Origin: Gemmatimonadota bacterium
GTDB taxonomy: Bacteria; Gemmatimonadota; Gemmatimonadetes; Gemmatimonadales; Gemmatimonadaceae
Reading direction: 5' to 3'
Length of the DNA stretch: 64,000 nt
Assembly: GCA_016191225.1 (NCBI GenBank)
Contig: JACPPC010000006.1
Coordinates: 1-64,000, forward strand
The translations under genes were made by a program, and so were the position numbers. The notes under the pieces are model-generated. The model had not been told where the DNA came from and searched no databases. It saw only the letters and a program-made list of their open reading frames with translations. Shown piece by piece: positions 51,531 to 63,435 of this stretch. Each line of letters begins with the position of its first letter. Within the stretch, counting starts at the first letter, position 1.

Positions 51531-52314
51531 CGCGTGGCGGGATGAATGTCTGCGTGGTCGGGGTGTCGGGCTCTTCCTCGATGCCCATCACCTGCACCAC
51601 GATCGCCGTGATGTTGTCGAGCCCGCCGCGGCCGTTGGCCTCGCGAATCAGGTTCTCGACCATCCGCGCCGGTGTCGTGCGCGCCAGCAGCAGCTGCGCG
51701 ATCCGCCGGTCGTCCACCATCCCCGTCAGGCCGTCGCTCGCCACGAGGAAAATGTCCCCCGCCAGCACCTGGCCGGTGTACGTGTCCGGATCCACCGTCT
51801 CGCCTGCGCCCACGCACCGCGTGATCACGTTGCTGTACGGGTGGTACCGCGCCTGCTCCGGCGTGAGGTAGCCGGCGTCCACCTGCTCCTGCACGTACGA
51901 GTGGTCCTTGGTGACCTGGTGCAGCACGCCGTTGCGCAGGAGGTACACTCGCGAGTCGCCCACCTGGCCGATCAGGTACCGCACCCCACCCAGCAGCAGC
52001 ACGCTGGTGGTCGTCCCCATCCCCTGTTTGTCCACTTCCGACAGCGTCCGTTCGTAGATCGCCCGGTTGGCCTGCTGGATCGCGACCATCACCTTCTGCG
52101 CCGGCTCGGTACCCTCGAGCGCGAGGATGCCCGCCAGCTCCCGGGTGACGATCTGCACCGCCATCTCGCTGGCGACTTCGCCCGCGGCATGGCCTCCCAT
52201 GCCGTCGGCGACGATGAAAATGCCACGCTGCGGCGTGGCGTCCGCAAAGAAGGCGTCCTCGTTACCCGCCCGGATCATGCCGACGTCGGTTCGGGCGGCG
52301 ACGGAAAGGTGCAC
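51523..52314 (-). CDS. PP2C-family Ser/Thr protein phosphatase
   Basis: 263 residues from GTG 52314. Bacterial PP2C (PPM) motifs in order: ARTDVGMIRAGNEDAFFAD, FIVADGMGGHAAGEVAS, GTTTSVLLLGG, IGQVGDSRVYLLR, LVASDGLTGMVDD and GGLDNITAIVV. The metal-binding Asp residues (in ADGMGG, SDGL, LDN) are all present. It removes phosphate from Ser/Thr, opposing Hanks-type kinases; the adjacent double-FHA protein would read that modification. No kinase gene is in the window. Confidence 0.95.
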   Translation of the reverse strand: MHLSVAARTDVGMIRAGNEDAFFADATPQRGIFIVADGMGGHAAGEVASEMAVQIVTRELAGILALEGTEPAQKVMVAIQQANRAIYERTLSEVDKQGMGTTTSVLLLGGVRYLIGQVGDSRVYLLRNGVLHQVTKDHSYVQEQVDAGYLTPEQARYHPYSNVITRCVGAGETVDPDTYTGQVLAGDIFLVASDGLTGMVDDRRIAQLLLARTTPARMVENLIREANGRGGLDNITAIVVQVMGIEEEPDTPTTQTFIPPRVA

Positions 52315-52327
52315 GCGATAGCCTGGT

Positions 52328-53305
52328 CTAGTTGAACAGGAGGAAGTACGCGGCCGCCCCACCTGCGACGAGCACCGCCAGGATGACCCAGAACACTACC
52401 GACGGGCGGCCACTCTTCGAAGGGGTCGGCGCCTTGGAGACCGTGGGCCGCGGTGTCGCCGGCGTGGCGGCGGCGGGCTTGGCGGGCGCAGCGGCGGGCG
52501 CGGGAGCCTTGGCCGCCGGCGCCGGAGCCTTGGGCACCGGAACGGGAGCCGGTGCCGGAGCAGCGGCGGTGGGAGCCGCCACCGGCGGCGGAACCGCCGG
52601 GCCCGGAACCGTCGCCGCACCCGCCGCCGCCGACGCCTTGTCGGCGTAGAAGCGGAACTCCTCGGGCCCCATCTTGATCACGTCGGCGCGGCCAAGCGTC
52701 TGCGTTCCCTCGACGCGGCGCCCGTTGACCCACACCCCGTTGGTGCTGGTGTCGATCACATAGTAGCCGTCTGGTCCCGACGCGATCTCGGCGTGGTTGC
52801 GCGAGACTTCGCCGCTCGCGATCACCACGTCGCAGGTGGCCTCGCGGCCCAGCGTCAGCCCCTTGGCGGGAATGGCGTACTCGCGGCCGTCCGTGAGCGA
52901 CACCAGCCGCCCGCCGGTGCTCGCCGTCGGCGCGCCCCCCTTGCCCCCGGCCGCCGCCTGCTGCCGCAGCTTGGCAAGCTCGGCCAGGTCGGCCCCCGAC
53001 AGGAACTGCGTGCTCCCGCTCTTCTTCTCGTCCGAGAAGCCGAGGGTGTGCCCCGCCACCTCGAGCTTGTCGCCGTGGATCATGGGCGTCGGCTCGACGC
53101 CCAGCATGATCGCGTTCACCTTCACCGGCGCGCCCTCGAAGCCGCGCCGCACCGCCACCGAGCCGTCGCCCCTCGTCGTCACCACGGCGAACGGCTGGGC
53201 GTTTGCCGCGCCCGGCACCTCGATGTCCATTCCCGGCCCCGAGCCGACAGTCATGTCGCCGGCGCGGAGCGTGATCTGCTTGTCGCCGAGTTGCAGTGTG
53301 GCCAT
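52328..53305 (-). CDS. Tail-anchored protein with two FHA domains
   Basis: 325 residues. Domain 1 (about 1-95) is a divergent FHA (VGSGPGMDIEVPGAANAQP). Domain 2 (about 130-220) is canonical: TLGREATCDVVIASGEVSRN with HAEI, then STNGVWVNGRRV. An Ala/Pro-rich linker (about 232-295) leads to a single C-terminal membrane helix (VVFWVILAVLVAGGAAAYFL), so the FHA domains face the cytoplasm from the inner membrane. It starts immediately upstream of PP2C on the same strand, making a phospho-signalling pair. Confidence 0.9.
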   Translation of the reverse strand: MATLQLGDKQITLRAGDMTVGSGPGMDIEVPGAANAQPFAVVTTRGDGSVAVRRGFEGAPVKVNAIMLGVEPTPMIHGDKLEVAGHTLGFSDEKKSGSTQFLSGADLAELAKLRQQAAAGGKGGAPTASTGGRLVSLTDGREYAIPAKGLTLGREATCDVVIASGEVSRNHAEIASGPDGYYVIDTSTNGVWVNGRRVEGTQTLGRADVIKMGPEEFRFYADKASAAAGAATVPGPAVPPPVAAPTAAAPAPAPVPVPKAPAPAAKAPAPAAAPAKPAAATPATPRPTVSKAPTPSKSGRPSVVFWVILAVLVAGGAAAYFLLFN

Positions 53306-53434
53306 GGTCGGGTGCAGGGCGAACGAGCCGGGCGCAACGGTCGGCGGTCAGCGACCGCAACCCGTTTGCCCTCGGTCACATACCGAAGGATTCGCGAAAA
53401 ACTAGGGCGCGCCCCACGGGGTGGCAAGCACGAT

Positions 53435-55324
53435 TCACGCCGCCGGGCCGTGGCCCGGCGCCGTCCCGGAGAGTTCCCCCACTTGCAGCCGGTAGAGGCG
53501 CTCGTACAGCCCGCCCCCCTCGAGCAGCGTGCGGTGGGTCCCCCGCTCCACGATGCGCCCGTGGTGCAGCACCAGGATCTCCGTCGCGGCAAGGATCGTC
53601 GACAGCCGGTGGGCGATCGCGATCGTCGTCCGCCCCTCCATCAGCACCGCCAGCCCCCGCTGGATCGCCGCCTCGGCCTCGCTGTCCACCGCGCTCGTCG
53701 CCTCGTCCAGCACCAGCAGGGCCGGGTTCGCCGCCACCGCCCGCGCGAAGCTCAGCAGCTGCCGCTCCCCCACGCTCAACGACGCCCCGCGTTCGCCCAG
53801 CACCTGCGCGTACCCCTGCGGCAGCCGCTCCACCACGCGGTCCGCTCCCACCCGGACGGCTGCCGACCGCACCTCGGCGTCGGTGAGCGGCGACGACAGC
53901 CTGATGTTCCCCGCGATGTCCCCCGCGAAGAGGAAGATGTCCTGCTGCACGAAGCCGATCCGGGCGCGCAACTCGTGCACCGGCAGCTCGCGAATGTCGG
54001 TCCCGTCGAGCAGGATCCGCCCCCGCTGCGGCTCGTAGAACCGCAGCAGCAGGCTCACCACCGTCGACTTCCCCGCCCCGGTGTGGCCTACCAGCGCCAG
54101 CGTGTCGCCCGGGCGCACACTGAAGCTCACCCCCTGCAGCACCCACTCCGGCTCGCGGTACGCGAACCAGACGTCCTCGAATGTCGCGCTCACCCCGGCC
54201 GCCGGGGAGCGCGGAGCCGGTGTGGCCTGGGTCACAACGGGAGCCAGGGGCGCCCGTGCCGGCCGGCCGCCCACCGTGCCCGAGCTCGGCGCGCGCGCTC
54301 CCAGCGATGCCGCCGCCGGGGTCGCCGGGGTGTCGAGCAGGGTGAAGACCCGCTCCGACGCGGCCATCGCCTGCTGGAGCGTGTTGTACTTGTCCGAAAG
54401 GTCCTGCAGCGGCTGGAAGAACCGCCGCACCAGCTGCAGGAAGGCCGCCACCGTGCCGACGGTGAGCGCGTGGTCGAGCACCCGCGACGCGCCGCTCACC
54501 AGCAGGCTCGCCAGCGCCACCGACGTCAGGATCTCGATCGCCGGGAAGTACAGCGCGTACACCGTGATCGACTTGAGGTGGATGTCGAGGTGGTCCTTGT
54601 TGAGCCGGTCGAAGCGGGCCACCTCCCGCGGCTCGCGGCCGAACAGCTGCACGACCCGCATCCCCCCCGCCCGCTCCTGCACGAACGCGTTGATGCGGGC
54701 CAGCCGCACCCGGATCTCGCGGTACGCCTCCCGCACCTTGAGCCGGAACACCCAGCTCGTGAGCAGCACGAACGGGATCACCGCGAACGCTGCCAGCGCG
54801 AGCCGCCACTCCGTCCACCACATCACCGCCCCGATCGCGGCCAGCGTGAACAGGTCGCCGAGCCCCGCCACCACGCCGGCGGTGAACAATTCGTTGAGCG
54901 CCTCGATGTCCTGCGTCACTCGTGTCGTGAGCCGGCCCACCGGCGTCCGGTCGAAGAACGGGATCGGCAGCCGCTGCAGGTGGGTGAACAGCTCCCGGCG
55001 CAGGTCCTGCATGATGCGCTGCCCGAGCAGCCCCGTCAGCACCGTCTCGCCGTACGCACAGGCGAACTGGGCCCCGAGGCTCGCCGCGAAGACGAGCGCC
55101 AGGGTCATGATCATCCCGGCGTCACGCCCGGGGATCGCCACGTCGATCACCCGCCGCGTCAGCAGCGGCCCCACCAGCTGCAGCCCGCCCTCGAGCATCA
55201 GCAGCAGCAGGGCCGTCGTCGCCAGCGCGCGATACGGCCGGGTGTAGGCCAGCAGGCGCCGCATTAGCCGCGTGTCGTATCCCCGGGCGATCGCGTCGTC
55301 GTCGTGGAAGCCCGAGGCGGCCAT
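53435..55324 (-). CDS. ABC exporter half-transporter (membrane plus ATPase)
   Basis: 629 residues. N-terminal six-helix membrane domain (about 25-320), with YTRPYRALATTALLLLMLEG at the start. A Pro/Ala-rich insert lies at about 330-375. The C-terminal nucleotide-binding domain has Walker A LVGHTGAGKSTV, Q-loop FVQQDIFLFAG, signature LSVGERQLLSFARA, Walker B LLVLDEATSAVD and the H-loop AIAHRLST. Such homodimeric exporters move lipids, peptides or drugs. It is divergent from uvrA with a 93-bp gap. Confidence 0.95.
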   Translation of the reverse strand: MAASGFHDDDAIARGYDTRLMRRLLAYTRPYRALATTALLLLMLEGGLQLVGPLLTRRVIDVAIPGRDAGMIMTLALVFAASLGAQFACAYGETVLTGLLGQRIMQDLRRELFTHLQRLPIPFFDRTPVGRLTTRVTQDIEALNELFTAGVVAGLGDLFTLAAIGAVMWWTEWRLALAAFAVIPFVLLTSWVFRLKVREAYREIRVRLARINAFVQERAGGMRVVQLFGREPREVARFDRLNKDHLDIHLKSITVYALYFPAIEILTSVALASLLVSGASRVLDHALTVGTVAAFLQLVRRFFQPLQDLSDKYNTLQQAMAASERVFTLLDTPATPAAASLGARAPSSGTVGGRPARAPLAPVVTQATPAPRSPAAGVSATFEDVWFAYREPEWVLQGVSFSVRPGDTLALVGHTGAGKSTVVSLLLRFYEPQRGRILLDGTDIRELPVHELRARIGFVQQDIFLFAGDIAGNIRLSSPLTDAEVRSAAVRVGADRVVERLPQGYAQVLGERGASLSVGERQLLSFARAVAANPALLVLDEATSAVDSEAEAAIQRGLAVLMEGRTTIAIAHRLSTILAATEILVLHHGRIVERGTHRTLLEGGGLYERLYRLQVGELSGTAPGHGPAA

Positions 55325-55417
55325 GCGGCGAATCCTAGCCGTGGGGGCCGCGCCGGGTAGTCCGCCGTCGCGCGCCGGCTCCGGCACCCGCCTCGCGCCT
55401 CCGATAGCTTGCCCGGG

Positions 55418-58342
<2,925 letters not shown>

Positions 58343-58356
58343 TTTGCGTCTTCCAT

Positions 58357-58429
58357 TCCCGAGTAGCTCAGGTGGTAGAGCAGGTGACTGTTAATCACCG
58401 GGTCGGGGGTTCGAGTCCCTCCTCGGGAG
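58357..58429 (+). tRNA. tRNA-Asn (anticodon GTT)
   Basis: 73 nt. Acceptor arms TCCCGAG (58357-58363) and CTCGGGA (58422-58428) pair fully, with discriminator G at 58429. The D arm is AGCTCAGGTGGTAGAGC, the anticodon stem GGTGA/TCACC encloses loop CTGTTAA with anticodon GTT, and the T arm has GGTTCGAGTCC. CCA is not encoded. It sits 14 bp after uvrA and 123 bp before the MBL-fold gene. Confidence 0.97.
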
Positions 58430-58552
58430 CTCCACCCGACATGCACGAACGACGGCCGCCCCCAACCCGGGCGGCCGTCGTTGCTTTCCCTCGCACGCGC
58501 CGCCACGCGCTCGCCCACGCACGACGGGGCGCTCCGGGGCACGCCCGCCCGC

Positions 58553-59722
58553 ATGCTCGTGACGCGCGCCTGGCGGCGACGGCTCCTCCGGTTCGCCGGC
58601 TGGAGCGCGCTCGCCCTCCTCACCGCCGCCGGCGCCCTCCTCGCCGACGGATGGCGCGACTTCGGTGCGCGCACCACCGGCGCCCGGCGCGTCCGGATGG
58701 AGCGATCGCCGCAGTGGCACGACGGCCACTTCGAGAACCCACAGCCCCTCTGGAACGACTTCTGGGGGTCACTCGCCGGCTTCGGGCACATCAGCCCGCA
58801 CGTCAGCCCCGTCACGCCCCCGGTCGTGCCGCGCATCGACCCGGCGCGCTTCGCCTCGCCGCCGGCCGGCGGGCTGCGCATCACCTGGTTCGGACACTCC
58901 TCCACCCTCGTCGAGATCGACGGCCACCGCATCCTCACCGACCCGATCTGGAGCGACCGCGCCTCGCCGTGGACCTGGCTCGGCCCCCATCGCTGGTATC
59001 CGCCGCCGATCGCCCTCGCCGACCTCCCGCGCATCGACGCCGTCGTCATTTCGCACGACCACTTCGACCACCTCGACCGCCGCACCATCGAGGCCATGCG
59101 CGCCTGGACGGCCGTCTTCGTCGTGCCGCTCGGCATCGGCGCCCACCTCGCGTACTGGGGAATCCCCGAGAACCGGATCGTGGAGCTCGACTGGTGGGAG
59201 GCGGCGCAGGTCGGCGAACTGACCATCGTCGCCACGCCGGCGCGGCACGCCTCGGGTCGGATGCTCGTCGACTACGGCGCCACGCTGTGGGCGGGCTTCG
59301 CCCTCCTCGGCCGCTCGCACCGCGTCTACTACTCGGGCGACACCGGCCCCTTCCCCGCCCTCAACGACATCGGCCGCCGCTATGGCCCCTTCGACGTCAC
59401 AATGGTCGAGTCGGGGCAGTACAATCGCGCCTGGCCCGACTGGCACATCGGCCCCGAGCAGGCGGTGCTCGCGCACCAGGTCGTGCGCGGCCAGGTCATC
59501 TTTCCCGTGCACTGGGGGCTCTTTCCGCTCGCCTTTCACGCCTGGACGGAACCCGTCGAGCGCGTCCTCGCCCGCGCCGCGATCGTCGGCGCCGCCGTGG
59601 TCACGCCGCCCCCGGGCGAGAGCATCGATCCGCTCCTCGCGCGGCCCGCCGCGCCCTGGTGGCCCAAGGTGCCGTGGGAGACCGCCGCGCAGCATGCCAT
59701 CGTCTCCACCCTCTTTCCGTGA
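58553..59722 (+). CDS. MBL-fold metallohydrolase, NAPE-PLD/RomA-like
   Basis: 389 residues. An N-terminal membrane segment (about 12-31) is followed by the metallo-beta-lactamase core: WFGHSSTLVEIDGHRILTDP, then VISHDHFDHLD (H-x-H-x-D-H), TPARHASGR and YYSGDTGPF with the bridging Asp, and FPVHWGLFPLAFHAW near the end. The order WFGHSS...LTDPxWSxRASP is that of the NAPE-PLD/YjjQ-like group of phospholipase-type hydrolases. Substrate unknown; membrane anchoring suggests a lipid. Confidence 0.92.
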   Translation: MLVTRAWRRRLLRFAGWSALALLTAAGALLADGWRDFGARTTGARRVRMERSPQWHDGHFENPQPLWNDFWGSLAGFGHISPHVSPVTPPVVPRIDPARFASPPAGGLRITWFGHSSTLVEIDGHRILTDPIWSDRASPWTWLGPHRWYPPPIALADLPRIDAVVISHDHFDHLDRRTIEAMRAWTAVFVVPLGIGAHLAYWGIPENRIVELDWWEAAQVGELTIVATPARHASGRMLVDYGATLWAGFALLGRSHRVYYSGDTGPFPALNDIGRRYGPFDVTMVESGQYNRAWPDWHIGPEQAVLAHQVVRGQVIFPVHWGLFPLAFHAWTEPVERVLARAAIVGAAVVTPPPGESIDPLLARPAAPWWPKVPWETAAQHAIVSTLFP

Positions 59723-59761
59723 CGATCGCATGCCCCGCCCCCTGAGCCGGCACCCGGGCGC

Positions 59762-61051
59762 ATGAGCGCCACGCACGATCCCTACGTCGCCGTGCGCAGT
59801 CCCCTCGTGCGCGCATACGCAATCGGGCGCGCGGCGGCGGTGCTCGGCATGCAGGTCACCTCGGTCGCCGTCGGCTGGGAACTCTACGAGCGCACCGGCA
59901 ATGCCTGGGCCCTCGGACTCGTCGGCCTGATCGAGCTCGTGCCGGTGCTCGCCCTGATGTTCGTCGCCGGCAACGCCGCCGACCGCCTGCCCCGCCGCAA
60001 CCTGATGATGGCCGCGCACACGACGCTCGCCGTTGCCGTCGCCGGGCTGGCCGTCATCTCCGTGGTGCGGGCCCCCGTGGCCGCGATCTATGCCTGCCTC
60101 CTGTTCATCGGCGTCGGTCGCGCGTTCTCGGCGCCGGCCGGAGGCACGATCGTGCCGCAACTCGTCCCCGCCGCACAGCTCGCGAACGCGAACGCCTGGC
60201 TCTCCACCTCGTACGAACTCGCGGCAATCACCGGCCCCGCGCTCGGTGGCGCCCTCATCGCCCTCAGCGGAGCCGCCACTTGGGCGTATGCGCTCGGCAC
60301 CGTGGCGCAACTCGCCTTCGTCGGCGCGCTCACGCGGCTCCCCGCCCTCCGCCCGCGGCCGCCAGCGGCGCACCACGACTCCGGCGAGCTCTTCGCCGGG
60401 ATCGCCTTCCTGCGGCGCAATCCCGTCTTTCTCGCCGCCATCACCCTCGACCTCTTCGCCGTCCTCCTCGGCGGCGCCGTGGCCCTGCTGCCGATCTTCG
60501 CCAAGGACGTTCTGCACGCCGGCCCGGTCGCCCTCGGCATGCTCCGCGCGGCCCCCGCCGTGGGCGCCATGGCCATGGCCCTCGCCGCCACCCGCCTCCC
60601 GCCCTGGCGTTCGCCGGGCAAGGTGCTCCTCCTCGTCGTCGCCGGCTTCGGCATCGCCACGATCGGCTTCGGGCTCTCGCGCACGCTCTGGCTTTCGCTC
60701 CTGTGCCTGCTCGCCACCGGAGCCTTCGACACGGTGAGCGTCGTCATTCGCGCCACCCTCGAGCAGGTGATCACCCCCGACCCGCTCCGGGGCCGCGTGT
60801 CCGCCATCAACTTCGTCTTCGTCGGCTTCTCCAACGAGCTCGGCGCGTTCGAGAGCGGATCCACCGCCGCGCTCTTCGGCCCGGTCGCGAGCGTGGTTGG
60901 CGGCGGCATCGGCGCGCTGTTCGTGGTGGGCCTCGTCGCCCTGCGGTGGCCGCAGCTCGCGGCCATCGGGCCGCTGCATACCCTCGCCCCCGCCGATGCC
61001 GGACCGATCGTCGAGCGGGCCGTGGCCGAGGGAGGCCGCGTCGGCGACTAG
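59762..61051 (+). CDS. MFS transporter (EntS/DHA3-like)
   Basis: 429 residues, twelve membrane helices. The N-terminus RAYAIGRAAAVLGMQVTSVA and the motif-A loop NAADRLPRRNLMM are typical of the EntS-like MFS branch that exports siderophores or drugs. FIGVGRAFSAPAGGTIVPQL and LRGRVSAINFVFVGFSNELG in the second half are further hallmarks. It starts 39 bp after the MBL gene and is probably in the same transcript. Confidence 0.92.
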   Translation: MSATHDPYVAVRSPLVRAYAIGRAAAVLGMQVTSVAVGWELYERTGNAWALGLVGLIELVPVLALMFVAGNAADRLPRRNLMMAAHTTLAVAVAGLAVISVVRAPVAAIYACLLFIGVGRAFSAPAGGTIVPQLVPAAQLANANAWLSTSYELAAITGPALGGALIALSGAATWAYALGTVAQLAFVGALTRLPALRPRPPAAHHDSGELFAGIAFLRRNPVFLAAITLDLFAVLLGGAVALLPIFAKDVLHAGPVALGMLRAAPAVGAMAMALAATRLPPWRSPGKVLLLVVAGFGIATIGFGLSRTLWLSLLCLLATGAFDTVSVVIRATLEQVITPDPLRGRVSAINFVFVGFSNELGAFESGSTAALFGPVASVVGGGIGALFVVGLVALRWPQLAAIGPLHTLAPADAGPIVERAVAEGGRVGD

Positions 61052-61149
61052 CGCGGGCCGCCGGCGGCCTGCATCCTGTCGCAACGCATCGTCGCAAGGC
61101 GCGCCCCGGGCGGCGCGTGGCTCGCTCCCCCTCCTCCGGACCCCTCGTC

Positions 61150-61669
61150 ATGCGTCCGCTCCGGATCGTGGCGTTGTCGCTCGCGGTGTTCCTCGCCGCG
61201 CATCCCGCTGCGGCCCAGGGCTTCCCCGGCACGTACTCGGCCCGCAACGCGCAGGGGGGCACCACCACGCTCATCCTCACCGACGCCGGTGGCGGCGAAT
61301 GCGGTCACGGCGCGGGACCGCCAGCTCATCCGGGTGCTCAGCGCGAATGCGTGGTGCGCCTTGAGCGACTCGGGGTCGCAATCGTACGCGGAGCGCGGCG
61401 GCGCCACCCGCACCGAGCGGGTCGTCCTCGCCGCCGGCGGCCGCGCGTCGGGCAACGCCGGGAGCAAGTTCGCGGGGTCGGGCAAGGCCGGGAGTGCCGC
61501 GACCAGCCGCGGCAACGGCTCCGAGGGATTCTGGAGGCTCGCCAACGGCGTTCTCTCGTTCTCCACCGACGGACAGGTGTTCGAACCCGCCAGCTTCCGC
61601 ATGACCTACAACTCGGACGGCTACCCGATCGCGGTCGTCAACGGCAAGGAGTACATGATGTGCCGGTAA
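61150..61669 (+). pseudogene. Exported small protein, frameshifted
   Basis: ATG 61150 opens a signal peptide (MRPLRIVALSLAVFLAAHPAA) and a short mature start (AQGFPGTYSARNAQGGTTTL). Near 61285 the protein-like reading moves to another frame: VAANAVTARDRQLIRVLSAN and onward to SEGFWRLANGVLSFSTDGQV and ending KEYMMCR. The two parts join well if one base is added around 61280-61290. No family recognised. Either a single-base deletion or a sequence error. Its end overlaps the convergent TMTC-like gene by 32 bp. Confidence 0.65.
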
Positions 61670-63362
61670 GGTGGCGGTCGGGCGGTTCCCCGCGAACCGG
61701 GGCGCCGCTCGCCTGGGGCGCGGTGCGCGCCAGCTCCAGGCTGTCCGCCACACCCATCAGGCGCGCCAGCTCGCCCTCGCCCCCCCAGCCGTGCCCGAGA
61801 CCGCGACGTGCCAGCGCCCGCGCCGAGTCGAAGTCCCGCACCGCGATCAGGCACGCCACGAAGCCGGCGCGCACTTCGGCGGCCCGCGGCGCGAGGCGGA
61901 TCGCATCGCGGTACAGCGCCACCGCCGGCCCGCAAAGGTCCCGCTTGCGGTACTCGTTCGCCAGGAAGGCCATCGGCTCGTAATCGTGCGGAAAGAGCGC
62001 CACCGCCGCACGGAGCTCGCGCTCCCCGTCGGCCAGCGCTCCCCGCTCCATGAACCACGCCCCGAGGTTGTAGCGCGCACGGTACGACTGCGGCGCGTCG
62101 GCGACGGTCTGCCGGAACAGCGTCTCGTTGTCGCGCCACACCGGCCCTCGCTCCGCGCTGCGCCATGTCCCGAGCGCCACCAGGGCCATGACCGTCGCCG
62201 CTCCCGCGCCGCGCAACACGGCCGCGCGCGGCGCCTCCCACTCGAGCGCAACCTGGGCCAGCCAGGCCACCGCCAGCATCGCCGCCACGCTCGGCAGGAG
62301 CAGCGTGCGCTCGGCAAGGATCAGCCCGGCCACCACGAACGTGTTGCTGACCGGAAATAGCGTGACCACGATCCACGCGCTTGCGAAGGCCACCAGCGGC
62401 GCCCGGCGAAAGGCAACCACCATGAACGACTTCACGCCATAGACGAGGATCGCCGCCGGCAGCAGGGCCCACGACCAGTGGTCGATCAGCCGGATGTGCG
62501 GCGGCGTGTACTCGGCCGAGAGCCGCGCCGGCCAGAACAGCAGCCGCAACCATTCCATCGCCACGCCGAGCATTGTCAGCTCGCGGGTCAGCGTCGGCAC
62601 CACCGCCCACACCACGTGCGGGTACTCCCCCTTCACCGCGTGCAGCGCGTGCGCCCGCAGCACCAGGTAGCCCGCGGCGACCGCCATCAGGCCAGCCATC
62701 AGCGGCAGGCTGCGACGCGCCCGCTCGCGCCACGGCCCCGTGCCGCGCATCAGCACCACTTCCGCCGCCACGAGCAGCAGCGGCAGCATCGTGCCGTTCT
62801 CCTTGCTCAGGCTGGCCGCGGCATAGCAGCCGCACAGCACCACCACGTCGCGGCCGCCCAGCGCGCCGGCGCGCCGGCGCTCCACGAACCAGGCCACCGC
62901 GAACACCATCGGCACGGCGGCCATCAGTTCGGTGAGGGCGACCACGTTCGCCACCGCCTCCACGTGCACCGGGTGCGCCGCGAACAACGCCGCCCCCACC
63001 AGCGCCGCCCGCTCGTCCGCCACCAGGGCGCGCATCAGCCGCAGCACCACCGCGGCGAGCACCGCGTACAGCACCACGTTCACCGCGTGGAACGGCCACG
63101 GGCTGCCGCCGCCGAGCGTCCACTGAGCCGCCCACACGAGCATCGGCAGCGGCCGGTACAGCCCGCCCCCCCGCTCCGGGGGCCAGTACGGGCTCCCGAA
63201 GATCTCCCACCAGCGCGACAGCGAATGCACGACCTCGTGGCGCTGCACGATCGGCACGTCGTCCAGCGCGAACCCGTTGCCGAGCCCGGATGCCGACGCC
63301 GCGAGCGCCACCGCCACCACGAGCGCCACCCCCCACCACCGCCGGCCGTCAGCGCGAGTCAC
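61638..63362 (-). CDS. TMTC-like membrane protein with C-terminal TPR region
   Basis: 574 residues. The N-terminal about 400 residues are a multi-pass domain; NGFALDDVPIVQRHEVV right after the first helix is the D-D-x-x-x-I motif of GT-C mannosyltransferase-like proteins (TMTC/O-mannosyltransferase group), and AAHPVHVEAVANVVALTELM with SLSKENGTMLP are also typical. The C-terminal about 130 residues are TPR-like helices (SYRARYNLGAWFMERGAL, DGERELRAAVALFPHDYEPM). Predicted glycosyltransfer of exported proteins is inference from the family. Confidence 0.88.
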   Translation of the reverse strand: MTRADGRRWWGVALVVAVALAASASGLGNGFALDDVPIVQRHEVVHSLSRWWEIFGSPYWPPERGGGLYRPLPMLVWAAQWTLGGGSPWPFHAVNVVLYAVLAAVVLRLMRALVADERAALVGAALFAAHPVHVEAVANVVALTELMAAVPMVFAVAWFVERRRAGALGGRDVVVLCGCYAAASLSKENGTMLPLLLVAAEVVLMRGTGPWRERARRSLPLMAGLMAVAAGYLVLRAHALHAVKGEYPHVVWAVVPTLTRELTMLGVAMEWLRLLFWPARLSAEYTPPHIRLIDHWSWALLPAAILVYGVKSFMVVAFRRAPLVAFASAWIVVTLFPVSNTFVVAGLILAERTLLLPSVAAMLAVAWLAQVALEWEAPRAAVLRGAGAATVMALVALGTWRSAERGPVWRDNETLFRQTVADAPQSYRARYNLGAWFMERGALADGERELRAAVALFPHDYEPMAFLANEYRKRDLCGPAVALYRDAIRLAPRAAEVRAGFVACLIAVRDFDSARALARRGLGHGWGGEGELARLMGVADSLELARTAPQASGAPVRGEPPDRHLTGTSCTPCR

Positions 63363-63435
63363 GCGCGCAAGATACCGCCCGGCACGGCCCGCCCGTAGCT
63401 TTCCGCCTTCCCCTGTCCCCCCGCATCGTCACCGC

